The notes beneath the pieces are model-generated. The model did no database searches, was not told the origin of the DNA, and worked only from the letters and a program-made list of their open reading frames with translations. The position numbers and the translations under genes are program-made. This document shows, piece by piece, positions 16,798 to 26,320 of a stretch of DNA of 64,000 nucleotides. This DNA is from Gammaproteobacteria bacterium (GTDB lineage Bacteria > Pseudomonadota > Gammaproteobacteria > Ga0077536). Location of the stretch: positions 1 to 64,000 of the forward strand of contig JACPPA010000049.1 in the NCBI GenBank assembly GCA_016191285.1, in the 5' to 3' direction. How positions within the stretch are numbered: the first letter of the stretch is position 1; every line of letters starts with the position of its first letter.

Positions 16798-19017
16798 CTA
16801 CGCCGATTGAACGACGATGCGCGCCCCAGGCGCCGCCTCGATAAATTCGCCGATCACGGCGGCGTGCCTAAACCCTAGCGCATGAAGTGCTTCGAGGCAT
16901 GCGTCCGCTCGCGCGCGCGGCAGCGCCGCTAATAAACCGCCCGCCGTTTGTGGATCGCAACTTAGTTCGAGGCGCGGGCTGCTCTGTCCAGCAGACATCG
17001 CACGCGTTAACGCGTGCGCATTGTCGGGGTACAACGAACTGCGTATCCCCAGGGTCGCGAGTTCAACGGCGCCGTCGAGCATGGGGATCTGTTCCAGATC
17101 GAGTGCGACGCGCGGCCCGTCATCGCTCAGCATTTCGAGCAAATGTCCGAGGAGACCGAAGCCGGTGACATCGGTCATCGCCGCCGCGTCGTGTTCGCGC
17201 AAACAACGTGAAGCGGGTCCGTTGGATTGGCTCATGCAGGCATACGCTGCTTCCAGCCACCGCGATTTCGTTTGCCCGCGCATCGCGCCGGCGAGTAACA
17301 CGCCGCTGCCGAGCGGCTTGGTCAGAATTAGCGTGTGCGTGGGTTGCGCACCCCGCTTGCGCAGCGCCGCGTGTTCCGCGACATAACCATTGATGGCAAA
17401 GCCGAGCGATAGTTCGGCGCCTTCGGCACTGTGTCCACCGACCAGAGTCACGCCTTCGGCGGCCAACACTTCGAGTGCACCGGACATCATTTGCACGAAG
17501 TCGTCGCGCATCTTGCGCGGGTCGGCGAGCGGCACGTGCGCGATGGCGAGGGCGGTTTGCGCGGTTGCGCCCATCGCGAAAATATCGCTCAGACAATGCG
17601 CCGCGGTGATCCGTCCAAACAGCCAGGGGTCGTCGATAAAACTACGGAACGCATCGACCGTCTGCACCGCCAGCATGCCAGGTGGGAGCCGGACGAGCGC
17701 GGCGTCATCGGGCGTTTCGAGGCCGATGACGATTTCCGCGCGCGCCCCTTGCTGGAGCCCGGCGAGGGCTTCGCGCAGCAGTTCGGCGCCGAGCTTCGAT
17801 CCGCAGCCACCACAGCGCATCGCGACCGCCGGCTCGGTACCCGCCGTGGTGGCCATTGCCGGCATCGCGAGATCGGTATAGCGCCGCATGAAGCGGCGAT
17901 CGATCCCATCTTTCCAGCGCCATACCCAGTCGCCAGCACACGCCCATTCGCCACGCGCCGCGACCGCGTGACGGTCACCGGTGGTGATGAGGCTTAAAAA
18001 CTGCCGCTGCGGCTTGAATGGCGCGAGCGGCGCGCCACGCAAGACGCGGCGCAGATTCTCGGTTAACGGCGGTCCCTGACGCACGGCGAACACGCCAGAT
18101 TTTGGCCGCGGATAACCCGTGACATTCGCGACATCGCCCGCCGCAAACACCCTCGCATGCGATATCGATTGCAGACAATCGCTAACGCGTATGAATCCCT
18201 CGTCATCGGTGGTCAATCCCGCGGCGCGCGGCCAGGCCGGGGCGGCGGCATGCGTCGCCCATAGAATTTCATCGAGATCGATCGCTTCGCCCGCTTGGGT
18301 GTGAACTCGCCCGAGCTCCACCGCACTCACATGGCAGCGAGTTTTAACTTCAACCGCCGCGTTACGCAGAACGTCTTGATACAGTGCACGGACCCGCGCG
18401 TTGGATTGCGGCAGGAGGTCGTCGCTCGCGCAGAGCAGCACGAAGTGAAATTGCGTCGTGGGTTGGCCGGCGGCGGCGCCGTCCTGCCGCAATCGATGGC
18501 GCACCGCCATCAGCATCTCGACCCCACCGGCGCCGCCGCCAACCACCCCAATGCGGACCTTGCCGCGACGTTCGAGGACGCGCTGACGGAGCTCTTCCCA
18601 GCGCTGATTGAACGTGCTCACGGGTTTGATCGGCACGGCATGGGTGGCAGCTCCAGGCGCCGTGATGGTCGGTGTCGATCCGGTATCGATGGAGAGCACA
18701 TCAAAGGCGACGGGCGGCCGATTGCGGCACAGTACTCGCTGACGTTCGAGGTCGAGACCGGTGACTTCGTCGTGAAATAACCGGGCGTTGGCAAAATGCG
18801 CCAGCGGCCCCAAATCGATATGGGCTTCATCGAAGGTATAGTGACCGGCAATCAGCCCCGGCAGCATGCCGGAGTAGGGAGTGTGCAGTTCACGGCTAAT
18901 CAGCGTCAGCCGCACGCCCGGGATCGGCGGTTGCATGCCCATTCGCCGCAGCACCTCGACATGCGCGTGCCCGCCGCCAAGGAGCACGAGATCGCGACTA
19001 ATAGACGAATTATTCAT
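16798..19017 (-). CDS. selD: oxidoreductase-selenide, water dikinase fusion (two-domain SelD)
   Basis: A 739-residue fusion. Residues 1 to about 385 form an NDH-like FAD/NAD(P) oxidoreductase: LVLLGGGHAHVEVLRR near the start, GVVGGGAGGVEMLM at 157-170, FAAGDVANVTGYPRP near 291. From about 395 comes SelD, which makes selenophosphate from selenide and ATP. Its active-site segment CGGCGSK keeps the catalytic Cys405 and Lys408 (E. coli Cys17, Lys20), with Ser in place of Cys19. DDAALV, SDIFAMGA and TLVGGHSAEGAE follow. Such fusions are known in many Proteobacteria, and the oxidoreductase half may supply selenide in the proper state. It supplies selenium for SelA at 4691 and diverges from the GrdB-like selenoprotein gene. 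Confidence 0.95.
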   Translation of the reverse strand: MNNSSISRDLVLLGGGHAHVEVLRRMGMQPPIPGVRLTLISRELHTPYSGMLPGLIAGHYTFDEAHIDLGPLAHFANARLFHDEVTGLDLERQRVLCRNRPPVAFDVLSIDTGSTPTITAPGAATHAVPIKPVSTFNQRWEELRQRVLERRGKVRIGVVGGGAGGVEMLMAVRHRLRQDGAAAGQPTTQFHFVLLCASDDLLPQSNARVRALYQDVLRNAAVEVKTRCHVSAVELGRVHTQAGEAIDLDEILWATHAAAPAWPRAAGLTTDDEGFIRVSDCLQSISHARVFAAGDVANVTGYPRPKSGVFAVRQGPPLTENLRRVLRGAPLAPFKPQRQFLSLITTGDRHAVAARGEWACAGDWVWRWKDGIDRRFMRRYTDLAMPAMATTAGTEPAVAMRCGGCGSKLGAELLREALAGLQQGARAEIVIGLETPDDAALVRLPPGMLAVQTVDAFRSFIDDPWLFGRITAAHCLSDIFAMGATAQTALAIAHVPLADPRKMRDDFVQMMSGALEVLAAEGVTLVGGHSAEGAELSLGFAINGYVAEHAALRKRGAQPTHTLILTKPLGSGVLLAGAMRGQTKSRWLEAAYACMSQSNGPASRCLREHDAAAMTDVTGFGLLGHLLEMLSDDGPRVALDLEQIPMLDGAVELATLGIRSSLYPDNAHALTRAMSAGQSSPRLELSCDPQTAGGLLAALPRARADACLEALHALGFRHAAVIGEFIEAAPGARIVVQSA

Positions 19018-19141
19018 GCGAAAAGCGCGTCAGGCATTAAAGATGACAATTAACCACGGCGCGCCTAGGCTTGGGCCTAGTAACATTATGCGTGCGCGAT
19101 TCTGGATCAAATCGATTAGGTTTATTTTAGGAGTCGATGCT

Positions 19142-20014
19142 ATGTCGATACGATACATGCAACTGATCACCGAGCGGTACCTGCGGCTGGGGTATCAGCC
19201 TTACCGGTGGTTCGCGGCCGACACCGAGCCGGCGTGGCAAGCACTCAATAAACCCCTGCGCGACGCGACGGTGGGTATGCTATCAACGTCCGGCGCGTAT
19301 GCCCTGGGCCAAGTCGCCTACCATTACAAAGACGATACCTCGATTCGATCGATTTCGAGCGCGATCCCAGAATCGGACGTGCGCTTCTCGCACATCACTG
19401 AAAATTATCTGGTTAACGCGAAACGCGATCCGAATTGCATTTTTCCGTTGCGCGCCCTGCGTCAGCTAGTCGCCGAAGGATTCATTGGACGTGTGGCCGA
19501 TCGGCTTTTCTCATGCATGGGCGGCGTGTATTCGCAGCGCCGGGTGCGCGAGGAAGTGGCGCCAGCACTGCTTGCGGGATTTCGTGCGCAACAGGTTGAC
19601 GTGGCGTTACTGGTTGCGATGTGACCCGTGTGTCACCAGACCGTGAGTCTGGTCGCACGGCATTTGGAAGCGCACGGGATCCCGACCATGGTCATGGGCA
19701 GCGCGCTCGATATTCTCGAAGCAGGTCGCTCACCGCGTGCGACGTTCATCGACTACCCGTTGGGCCATACCGTGGGTAGGCCCTTTGACCCCGTCGATCA
19801 ACTCGCCATCGTGCGTGAAGGTTTGCGCGGGTTTGAAACCATGCCGCCGACGGCTCGGATTCAAACCCTGGCGCACCGGTGGGACGCAGACGGTTGGCAA
19901 ACCGAGGCCGAATCAGCCGACGCCACTGATACGCGCCAACCCCGCGATGAAACGCCGCAATTTCAATTCCCTGAAGATCGGCTGGCAGCGCTCGCGAGCG
20001 GCGCGATAGGCTAG
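19142..20014 (+). CDS. GrdB/PrdB-like selenoprotein (Sec161)
   Basis: A single 290-residue frame crosses TGA at 19622-19624: QVDVALLVAM-TGA-PVCHQTVSLVARHLE, giving Sec161-Pro-Val-Cys164. This UxxC motif after a hydrophobic strand matches the active site of the glycine/sarcosine/betaine/D-proline reductase selenoprotein B family. Upstream residues such as VRFSHITENY and FPLRALRQLVAEGFIG, and downstream RATFIDYPLGHTVGRPFD, are continuous with that family. AGGAG precedes ATG 19142. A SECIS-like hairpin follows the TGA. The gene diverges from selD (124-base gap). Classical GrdB/PrdB are much longer or multi-subunit enzymes of anaerobic clostridia; this short form probably catalyses another reductive step, unknown. 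Confidence 0.9.
19635..19653 (+). promoter_or_regulatory. bacterial SECIS-like element for Sec161
   Basis: ACCAGAC and GTCTGGT form a perfect 7-bp stem with the loop CGTGA, starting 17 bases after the TGA. A G in the first two loop positions and this distance fit the known bacterial SECIS pattern. Confidence 0.8.
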
Positions 20015-20067
20015 CGCTAAGGTCGTGCGTCCACGGTAAATTGGTCGCCGATTGCGCACGCCATTCC

Positions 20068-20949
20068 TCACTGACCCGCCATAGCCCGTGAGAGGAGTTT
20101 GGTTACTGTCCCGCACTCAACCGGGGTGAGTTCAAACTCGAAGATCGCGAGATCCTCTTGCATATGGGTAGCGTTAGTCGTGCCGGTGAGCGGTGTGATG
20201 CCGGACTGCGTTAAATAGCGAAATAGAATTTGCGGGGCAGTGCGACCGTACTTCAGGCTCAGCGCACGCAAGGCGCTGTGCGCGAGCATGTCGCGGTTCG
20301 CGGTGAGCGTCCAAAAGCTTTGATAGCTGATCGCATGCGCTCGACAACACATCCGCAGTTCGCGGTCGTAACCGGTCTTGGCGTAGAAACGGTTCTGTAC
20401 CACGCTTGGTTTCACCTTCGCGATTCGATAAAGACTCTCAAGCTCTGTTAAGCGCGAACAATTGCTAATCCCAAGCCGACGCGCGCCACCTTGCTGAACC
20501 ACGGCCTCCATGGCCCGCCAGACTTCAGCCATGTCGTGTGCGTTCGGCAGCGGCGAATGCAAAATCAAGCAATCCACATAACTGGTCTGCAAATTTCTCA
20601 ATGATGACGCAAACGATTGCGCCACTTGTTCCGCGAGTGGCGCGGCGGGATCGTACGGAACGTGCGCCGGATCTTGTCCCGCCAGCGGGGTGAACTTGGT
20701 CTGAATATACAGCGATTGTCGCGTGAGCCCTGAGTTGAGCGCGGCAGCGATCCCCGCGCCAACGCCGACTTCATCGTAATGTTTAGGCTGGCCCGCGGTA
20801 TCAATGCCCCGGAATCCAACTTTGATCGCCGCGGTGACGAGGTTCGCGGTCCGGGATTTCTTCCAGGCCGTGCCATAGAGTATTTGAGGCATGGACATGT
20901 CCGGATTATGCAGGCCCTTGCGAAATTGCGCAGGACTACGCAGCGCCAT
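20068..20949 (-). CDS. aldo/keto reductase
   Basis: A protein of up to 293 residues with the AKR TIM-barrel pattern: FRGIDTAGQPKHYDE (catalytic Asp and Tyr), IQTKFTPL (Lys), DCLILHSPL (His), then GGARRLGISNCS and QNRFYAKTGYD. These enzymes reduce carbonyl groups with NADPH in the cytosol; the substrate is unknown. The first 17 residues look unlike the family start, so an ATG at 20898 (MSMPQILYGTAW) may be the true start. It is convergent with the GrdB-like gene and diverges from the SRP RNA. It has no evident link to the selenium genes. Confidence 0.87.
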   Translation of the reverse strand: MALRSPAQFRKGLHNPDMSMPQILYGTAWKKSRTANLVTAAIKVGFRGIDTAGQPKHYDEVGVGAGIAAALNSGLTRQSLYIQTKFTPLAGQDPAHVPYDPAAPLAEQVAQSFASSLRNLQTSYVDCLILHSPLPNAHDMAEVWRAMEAVVQQGGARRLGISNCSRLTELESLYRIAKVKPSVVQNRFYAKTGYDRELRMCCRAHAISYQSFWTLTANRDMLAHSALRALSLKYGRTAPQILFRYLTQSGITPLTGTTNATHMQEDLAIFEFELTPVECGTVTKLLSRAMAGQ

Positions 20950-20998
20950 CCGCCCGTAGCCGTGCTGTCCGTTTCACGCTACAGTGCGCGCCTCCAAT

Positions 20999-21108
20999 GG
21001 TGGCCCTGCCGGTCCCCTCGCGACGTAAGGCTGTGAACCCCGTCAGGCCCGGAAGGGAGCAGCGGTAGCGGCGACTGCGGGCGCCGGGGTGTGGCTGGCA
21101 AGGCCGCC
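20999..21108 (+). ncRNA. ffs: 4.5S RNA (SRP RNA, small bacterial type)
   Basis: The conserved domain IV hairpin is clear: GTCAGGCCCGGAAGGGAGCA (from 21042) matches the GTCAGGTCCGGAAGGAAGCAGC core, including the GGAA tetraloop. The ends pair as GGTGGCC with GGCCGCC, giving about 110 bases. It binds Ffh to form the signal recognition particle. A -10-like TACAGT precedes it near 20981. It lies directly before dnaX, a frequent arrangement in Proteobacteria. Confidence 0.93.
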
Positions 21109-21133
21109 GCCCTTGATCACGTTGAATTGCTCC

Positions 21134-22762
21134 ATGACCTATCAAGTCTTTGCCCGAAAATGGCGACCCCGAAATTTCAGCGAAGTGCTGGGCCAAGGCC
21201 ATGTCCTGCGCGCGTTGATCAACGCCTTGGATACACAACGCCTACATCACGCGTATCTATTTACCGGCACGCGCGGGGTGGGCAAGACGTCGTTGGCGCG
21301 CATTCTCGCCAAATCGCTCAACTGCGAGCGCGGCATCAGCAGCACACCATGCGGTGAATGCAGCGCCTGCGTGGAAGTCGACGAAGGGCGCTACGTGGAT
21401 TTGATCGAAGTCGACGCGGCCTCCCGCACCAAGGTCGATGAGACGCGCGAGTTGCTCGACAACGTCCAATATGCGCCATCGCGCGGACGCTTCAAGGTGT
21501 ACCTCATCGACGAGGTTCATATGTTTTCGAATCACTCTTTCAACGCGCTGTTGAAGACGCTCGAAGAACCGCCGCCGCATATCAAGTTTCTACTCGCGAC
21601 CACCGATCCCAAACGCCTGCCCATCACGATTCTGTCGCGCTGCCTGCAATTTAATTTAAAGCGCTTGAGCGCTGACCAGTTGCACGAGCAACTCACCCGG
21701 ATTTTGGTAGCTGAACAAATTGCAGCTGAGCCCGCGGCCTTGGCCCTGATCGCGCGCGCGGCGGATGGGAGTGTGCGTGACGCCTTGAGTCTCCTGGATC
21801 AGGCGATTGCCTACACCGGCGGCGCGTTGACCACCCACGACACGGCGACGATGCTCGGGACGGTTGGCGCCGAGCAGGTTATTCCGCTCATCGAAGCGCT
21901 GGTCGCGGGTGACGGCCCGGCAGTGCTCGCCCGCGGGCGCGCCATGGCGGAATTCGCGCCCGATTTCGGCCAAATCCTCGGTGAAATCCTGTCGACGCTG
22001 CGTCGGATCGCGGTGCTGCAAGTACTCGGCGACGCGGCCGGCACCGTGGATGAAGCGGATGCGATCGTCAATCTCGCGAGTACGATTACGCCGGAAGATT
22101 GCCAGTTATTTTATCAACTGGGCTTGCTCGCGCGCCGCGATTTGCCGCTTGCGCCGGAGCCGCAAGTGGGATTTGAAATGGCCTTGCTGCGGATGTTGGC
22201 TTTTCGCCCACTGGGCGCCGATGAGCCGGCGAAAGTCGCTTCTGCACCGTCGCCGCACACGACGCCACAACCTCCGGCATCGAGTCCGCAAACGACACGC
22301 GCGTCACGCGTGGCTCCAATCGTCTCTAGTAACGCGCCGTCCGCTGCGCCACCGGTTCCGCGCGCCGAACCAGCCGGCGGTAGCGACGCGACGCTCGATT
22401 GGAACGCGACCGTAACGCAGCTGGAAACCACCGGATTAATTCGCGAATTGGCCAAGAACTGCGCGTTGCGGAGTTTCGATGGCCGGCTGCTCGAGTTGGT
22501 GATCGCGCCGCAATTCGAGAATTTGCGGAGCGAACGTCAAGTCCAGGGCCTGGAGCAGGCCTTAACCAAATTAATGCAACGCGCGGTGGTGGTGCGCCTG
22601 AGTGTCGCCGCCACACCCGATGTCGCGACGCCAGCGCAGCAGGTATCGGCGGCTGAAGCGGCGCGGCAAGCGGACGCACAGCGTGAGATCGATAGCGACC
22701 CGAACGTCGAAACGCTGAAACGTGAATTTGGGGCGACCGTCGAGCGCGTGAGCTCCAAATAA
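21134..22762 (+). CDS. dnaX: DNA polymerase III subunits gamma/tau
   Basis: A 542-residue clamp-loader ATPase. ATG 21134 gives the standard start [15 protein letters not shown]; the open frame back to 21089 overlaps the SRP RNA. Walker A is GTRGVGKTS (45-53), four zinc-binding Cys are at about 64, 73, 76 and 79, Walker B is LIDEVHM, and the sensor motif is [17 protein letters not shown] Pro/Ala/Ser-rich linker (about 375-425) leads to the tau-specific C-terminal domain. I see no A-rich slippage site of the E. coli type for making gamma. ybaB and recR follow in the usual order. Confidence 0.96.
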   Translation: MTYQVFARKWRPRNFSEVLGQGHVLRALINALDTQRLHHAYLFTGTRGVGKTSLARILAKSLNCERGISSTPCGECSACVEVDEGRYVDLIEVDAASRTKVDETRELLDNVQYAPSRGRFKVYLIDEVHMFSNHSFNALLKTLEEPPPHIKFLLATTDPKRLPITILSRCLQFNLKRLSADQLHEQLTRILVAEQIAAEPAALALIARAADGSVRDALSLLDQAIAYTGGALTTHDTATMLGTVGAEQVIPLIEALVAGDGPAVLARGRAMAEFAPDFGQILGEILSTLRRIAVLQVLGDAAGTVDEADAIVNLASTITPEDCQLFYQLGLLARRDLPLAPEPQVGFEMALLRMLAFRPLGADEPAKVASAPSPHTTPQPPASSPQTTRASRVAPIVSSNAPSAAPPVPRAEPAGGSDATLDWNATVTQLETTGLIRELAKNCALRSFDGRLLELVIAPQFENLRSERQVQGLEQALTKLMQRAVVVRLSVAATPDVATPAQQVSAAEAARQADAQREIDSDPNVETLKREFGATVERVSSK

Positions 22763-22790
22763 ATGCACGTTCAATAGCGGAGAACAGAGC

Positions 22791-23114
22791 ATGAAAAGTC
22801 CCATCGGAAATTTGATGAAGCAAGCGCAGCGCATGCAGGAGGAACTGAAACGCGCACAGGATGAGATCGCCGCCATGGAAGTGGCGGGGGAGGCAGGCGC
22901 CGGCTTGGTCAAAGTCACAATGAATGGCCGTCACGACGTGAAGTCGGTGAAAATCGCGCCCGAGCTGCTCCAGGATGACCTGATGATGTTGGAAGATTTG
23001 GTGGCGGCGGCGGTTAACGACGCCGTGCGCAAAGTTGAGCGCGTAAGCGCGGATAAAATGTCGGGAATGGCGCGGGGTCTAAATTTGCCGGCTGGCTTCA
23101 AGCTTCCGTTCTAA
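22791..23114 (+). CDS. ybaB: YbaB/EbfC family nucleoid-associated protein
   Basis: A 107-residue protein with the family's N-terminal helix ([20 protein letters not shown]), the central [18 protein letters not shown] strand region and a C-terminal [16 protein letters not shown] tail. YbaB dimers bind DNA with little sequence preference and are thought to act in nucleoid organisation, often together with RecR and DnaX. It lies 28 bases after dnaX and 5 bases before recR, in one operon. Confidence 0.95.
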   Translation: MKSPIGNLMKQAQRMQEELKRAQDEIAAMEVAGEAGAGLVKVTMNGRHDVKSVKIAPELLQDDLMMLEDLVAAAVNDAVRKVERVSADKMSGMARGLNLPAGFKLPF

Positions 23115-23119
23115 GCCGC

Positions 23120-23713
23120 GTGACCACCCCCGTTTTGCAGGAGTTGATCAGAGCCTTGCAATGCTTGCCGGGTATTGGACCGAAGTCGGCGCAGCGCGCC
23201 GCATTTTATTTGCTGGAACGAAATCGCGATGGCGCGCGACGTCTCGCGCGTCATCTCGAAGAAGCGATGACCCGAATTGGGCATTGCGAATCTTGCCGGA
23301 CCTTTAGCGAAAATTCCCGGTGCCGGATCTGTGAGTCACCGGAGCGCGATCCGGGCACCCTATGTGTGGTTGAAACCCCGCTGGATGTGGCGGCCATCGA
23401 GCACGCGCTCGACTACAAAGGCCAGTATTTCGTATTGATGGGACGGCTCTCGCCGATTGACGGCGTGTCGCCGGAGTCGCTCAAACTGAATCTGCTCGAA
23501 GAGCGCCTGGCGACTGGAGTCGTTAAGGAATTGATCGTCGCCACCGGCACCACCATGGAAGGCGAGGCGACGGCGCATTATCTCAAACAGATGGCGCGGC
23601 ACCTGCAAGTTAAAGCGACGCGGATCGCCTACGGCGTGCCTGTTGGTGGCGAACTCGAATATGTCGATAGCAGCACGCTGTCGCATGCCATTCAGAGTCG
23701 TCGCGAATACTGA
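23120..23713 (+). CDS. recR: recombination protein RecR
   Basis: A 197-residue protein that works with RecF and RecO to load RecA at gaps. It starts with GTG at 23120. The helix-hairpin-helix LPGIGPKSAQRAAFYLLE is at about 15-32. The zinc finger CESC...CRIC is at about 57-72. The Toprim domain has VVETPLDVAAIE and ATGTTMEGEATAHYL. Length and domain order are typical. It lies at the end of the dnaX-ybaB-recR operon. Confidence 0.96.
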   Translation: MTTPVLQELIRALQCLPGIGPKSAQRAAFYLLERNRDGARRLARHLEEAMTRIGHCESCRTFSENSRCRICESPERDPGTLCVVETPLDVAAIEHALDYKGQYFVLMGRLSPIDGVSPESLKLNLLEERLATGVVKELIVATGTTMEGEATAHYLKQMARHLQVKATRIAYGVPVGGELEYVDSSTLSHAIQSRREY

Positions 23714-23725
23714 TGAGGAAGGTCG

Positions 23726-24274
23726 ATGCAATTTTCCCCTGAAAATTTGATCTGGATCGATTGCGAGATGACGGGGCTCGATCCTGGGCGCGACACGCTG
23801 ATCGAAATCGCGACGGTAATCACCGATGCTAAATTAGAAGCCCTTGTCGAAGGGCCGGCGCTCGCGATTCATCAGCCCGAGGTAGTCCTGGGAATGATGG
23901 ACGCCTGGAATCGCAAGCATCATGGCGAATCTGGACTGACTGCGCGGGTGCGGTCAAGTCTGATGCGCTTGGCTGACGCCGAGCGCATGACGCTCGAGTT
24001 CATCAAGCAATACGTGCCGCCCAAAATTTCGCCGATGTGCGGGAACAGCGTTTGTCAGGATCGACGATTTTTAGCGCGTTACATGCCGGAGCTCGCCGAC
24101 TATTTTCACTATCGCAATCTCGATGTCAGCACATTGAAGGAACTGCAACGACGCTGGGCGCCCGGCATTCCTACATTCAATAAGGATTCGCGGCACCTGG
24201 CGCTCGCCGATATCCATGATTCGCTCGACGAGCTCAAGCATTATCGAACGCATTTTCTGAACGTTAAGACCTAA
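23726..24274 (+). CDS. orn: oligoribonuclease
   Basis: A 182-residue DEDDh 3'-5' exoribonuclease that degrades very short RNAs, including the pGpG product of c-di-GMP turnover. Motifs: [13 protein letters not shown] (first Asp and Glu), [15 protein letters not shown] (Asp), and [19 protein letters not shown] (His and Asp). Orn is essential in many Gammaproteobacteria. A GAGGAAGG site precedes ATG 23726. The next gene starts four bases after its stop, so both are probably co-transcribed. Confidence 0.96.
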   Translation: MQFSPENLIWIDCEMTGLDPGRDTLIEIATVITDAKLEALVEGPALAIHQPEVVLGMMDAWNRKHHGESGLTARVRSSLMRLADAERMTLEFIKQYVPPKISPMCGNSVCQDRRFLARYMPELADYFHYRNLDVSTLKELQRRWAPGIPTFNKDSRHLALADIHDSLDELKHYRTHFLNVKT

Positions 24275-24278
24275 AGCG

Positions 24279-25736
24279 ATGCCACGCGCGCTGTACACGG
24301 TGGCGGCGATTCGTGCTACGGAGCAGGCTGCCACCACGCTCGCCGACATTCCTAGCCTCCATCTCATGCAACGCGCGGGGACCGCGGCGTTTCGACTACT
24401 ACGCGCGCGCTGGCCCACGCTGCGCAAGGTCGCGGTTTTCTGCGGACCGGGGAACAACGGCGGTGATGGCTATGTGCTCGCGCGTGAGGCGCATCAAGCG
24501 GGCCTGCAAGTCGAGGTTGTGCAAGTGGGCACGCCCGCCGCGCGTGGCGATGCTCGCGTGTGCTTTGAGGCGCTGCGCGCCTGCGGCGGATCGATTAACG
24601 TGGCTAGCGATGCGGTGACGGAACCCGAGGTCATCGTCGATGCCTTATTTGGAATCGGTCTCAATAAAAATATCGAAGGCGATGCCCGCGTCGCGATTGC
24701 GGCAATCAATCATCGTCGCGTGCCGACCTTGTGTCTCGATCTGCCATCGGGGCTTCACGCCGATACCGGAAACGTACTCGGCATTGCCGTCAACGGCACG
24801 GTGACATTGACCTTCATCGCGCTGAAACAGGGCCTGGTGACCGGTCGGGCGCTCAATTACGTTGGAAGCCTTGAATGCGCCGATCTTGGAATACCACACA
24901 AGGTCTTGGAATTGCACCCGCCGGCAGCGTGGCAGATCACCTGGAATGAAACGCGCGCACGCTTCGCGCCACGCGCGCGCGCCGCGCATAAGGGCAGTTT
25001 CGGCCATGTCTTGGTGGTGGGTGGCGCGCCGGGTTTCAGCGGTGCGGCACGCTTAGCCGCCGAAGCCGCGTTGCGTAGCGGGGCCGGTCTCGTCAGTGTC
25101 GCCGTCCACCCCGAAGTCGCAGCACATCTTAACGAGGGTCGCCCCGAGTTGATGGTGCATGCCGTCGGCGAACCACACGAGTTGACCGCACTACTGAATC
25201 GCGCGAGCGTGATCGCCGTCGGGCCGGGATTAGGTCAAGGCGAGTGGGGCGCGGCGCTGTTCGCCGCGGTCCGTGAGCACGCCACGCCATTGGTGGTTGA
25301 CGCCGATGCGTTGAACCTCTTAGCGCTCGATCCACAGACGCGCACCGATTGGGTTTTAACCCCGCATCCAGGCGAGGCGGCGCGTTTACTGAAACTTCGC
25401 ACAGCGGCTGATATCGAAGCTGGCCGCTATCGGGCGGCGCTCGCCCTGCAAGCGCGGTATGGCGGTACTGCGGTGCTTAAGGGCGCGGGCACTCTGGTGC
25501 GCGGGGCGACGACCCACGTCATAAGCGGTGGCAATCCGGGCATGGCCACCGGTGGCATGGGTGACGTGCTCACCGGGATTATTGCCGGACTCCTCGCACA
25601 GGGACTCTCGGGCGAGTTCGCGGCAGTCGCCGGCGCGGCGCTGCATGCGGCAGCGGCCGATTGCGCTGCGCGCGACGGTGAACGCGGCCTTCTGGCTTCC
25701 GATCTGATGCCCCACCTGCGTACGTTAGTAAATTAG
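24279..25736 (+). CDS. nnrD: bifunctional NAD(P)H-hydrate epimerase / ADP-dependent dehydratase
   Basis: A 485-residue metabolite-repair enzyme. The N-terminal half is YjeF-N, epimerase NnrE: FCGPGNNGGDGYVLAREA near 67, DALFGIGLNK near 122, DLPSGLHADTG near 151. The C-terminal half is YjeF-C, dehydratase NnrD: KGSFGHVLVVGGAPGFSGAARL near 245, VLTPHPGEAARL near 360, GGNPGMATGGMGDVLTGIIA near 421. It returns damaged hydrated NAD(P)H to use. It sits between orn and tsaE, the usual gammaproteobacterial neighbourhood. Confidence 0.96.
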   Translation: MPRALYTVAAIRATEQAATTLADIPSLHLMQRAGTAAFRLLRARWPTLRKVAVFCGPGNNGGDGYVLAREAHQAGLQVEVVQVGTPAARGDARVCFEALRACGGSINVASDAVTEPEVIVDALFGIGLNKNIEGDARVAIAAINHRRVPTLCLDLPSGLHADTGNVLGIAVNGTVTLTFIALKQGLVTGRALNYVGSLECADLGIPHKVLELHPPAAWQITWNETRARFAPRARAAHKGSFGHVLVVGGAPGFSGAARLAAEAALRSGAGLVSVAVHPEVAAHLNEGRPELMVHAVGEPHELTALLNRASVIAVGPGLGQGEWGAALFAAVREHATPLVVDADALNLLALDPQTRTDWVLTPHPGEAARLLKLRTAADIEAGRYRAALALQARYGGTAVLKGAGTLVRGATTHVISGGNPGMATGGMGDVLTGIIAGLLAQGLSGEFAAVAGAALHAAAADCAARDGERGLLASDLMPHLRTLVN

Positions 25737-25740
25737 CACG

Positions 25741-26229
25741 ATGGTGTCGGCGAGCACCTTACATCTCGACATTGCCGACGAGCGCGAAATGCATGCAGTG
25801 GCGGCGCGACTCGCGTCAGCTACGCGTGCCGGATTGTTAATGACCTTGGCGGGCGAGCTAGCCGCCGGCAAAACCAGCTTTGTACGCGGCGTTCTGCGTG
25901 GCTTGGGTTATGACGGTCTAGTAAAGAGCCCCACGTTCACCTTGGTTGAAACCTATTCGTTGCCGGATTTCGTGCTTCATCATTTTGATCTGTATCGCCT
26001 GATCGATCCCCACGAACTCGACTATTTCGGTTTCGACGACTATGTGCGCGCGGACACCGTGTGTCTCATCGAGTGGCCCGTGCGGGCGGGCGGGATGTTG
26101 CCGCGCGTCGATGTCGGGCTCGACATCGACGTTGTCGGCAGCGAGCAACGGACGCTGCATTTCCACATGCACACACCCGCAGGCCAACAAACCTGTCAGT
26201 CCCTTGTGATTAATCCATTAGTTTCATAA
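25741..26229 (+). CDS. tsaE: tRNA threonylcarbamoyladenosine ATPase TsaE
   Basis: A 162-residue P-loop protein required with TsaB, TsaC and TsaD for the t6A modification of ANN-decoding tRNAs. It has LAGELAAGKTSFVRGVLRGLG (Walker A near residues 37-46), the family motif KSPTFTLVETYSL near 62, and HHFDLYRL with LIEWP. It begins four bases after nnrD. The gap of about 90 bases to the amidase gene holds no other gene. Confidence 0.95.
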   Translation: MVSASTLHLDIADEREMHAVAARLASATRAGLLMTLAGELAAGKTSFVRGVLRGLGYDGLVKSPTFTLVETYSLPDFVLHHFDLYRLIDPHELDYFGFDDYVRADTVCLIEWPVRAGGMLPRVDVGLDIDVVGSEQRTLHFHMHTPAGQQTCQSLVINPLVS

Positions 26230-26320
26230 CCCTAGCCACCCTATTAGAAGAATTGCTTGCAATATTGTTCCTAACCGACTAAATAGTTGAAAACGGATTC
26301 CAGGGTGCGCTTCCATCCCC

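Noticed and set aside
21134-22762. Search for an A-rich frameshift site for the short gamma form of DnaX
   Set aside because: No A-run of the E. coli type was seen in the linker region, so no gamma site is annotated.
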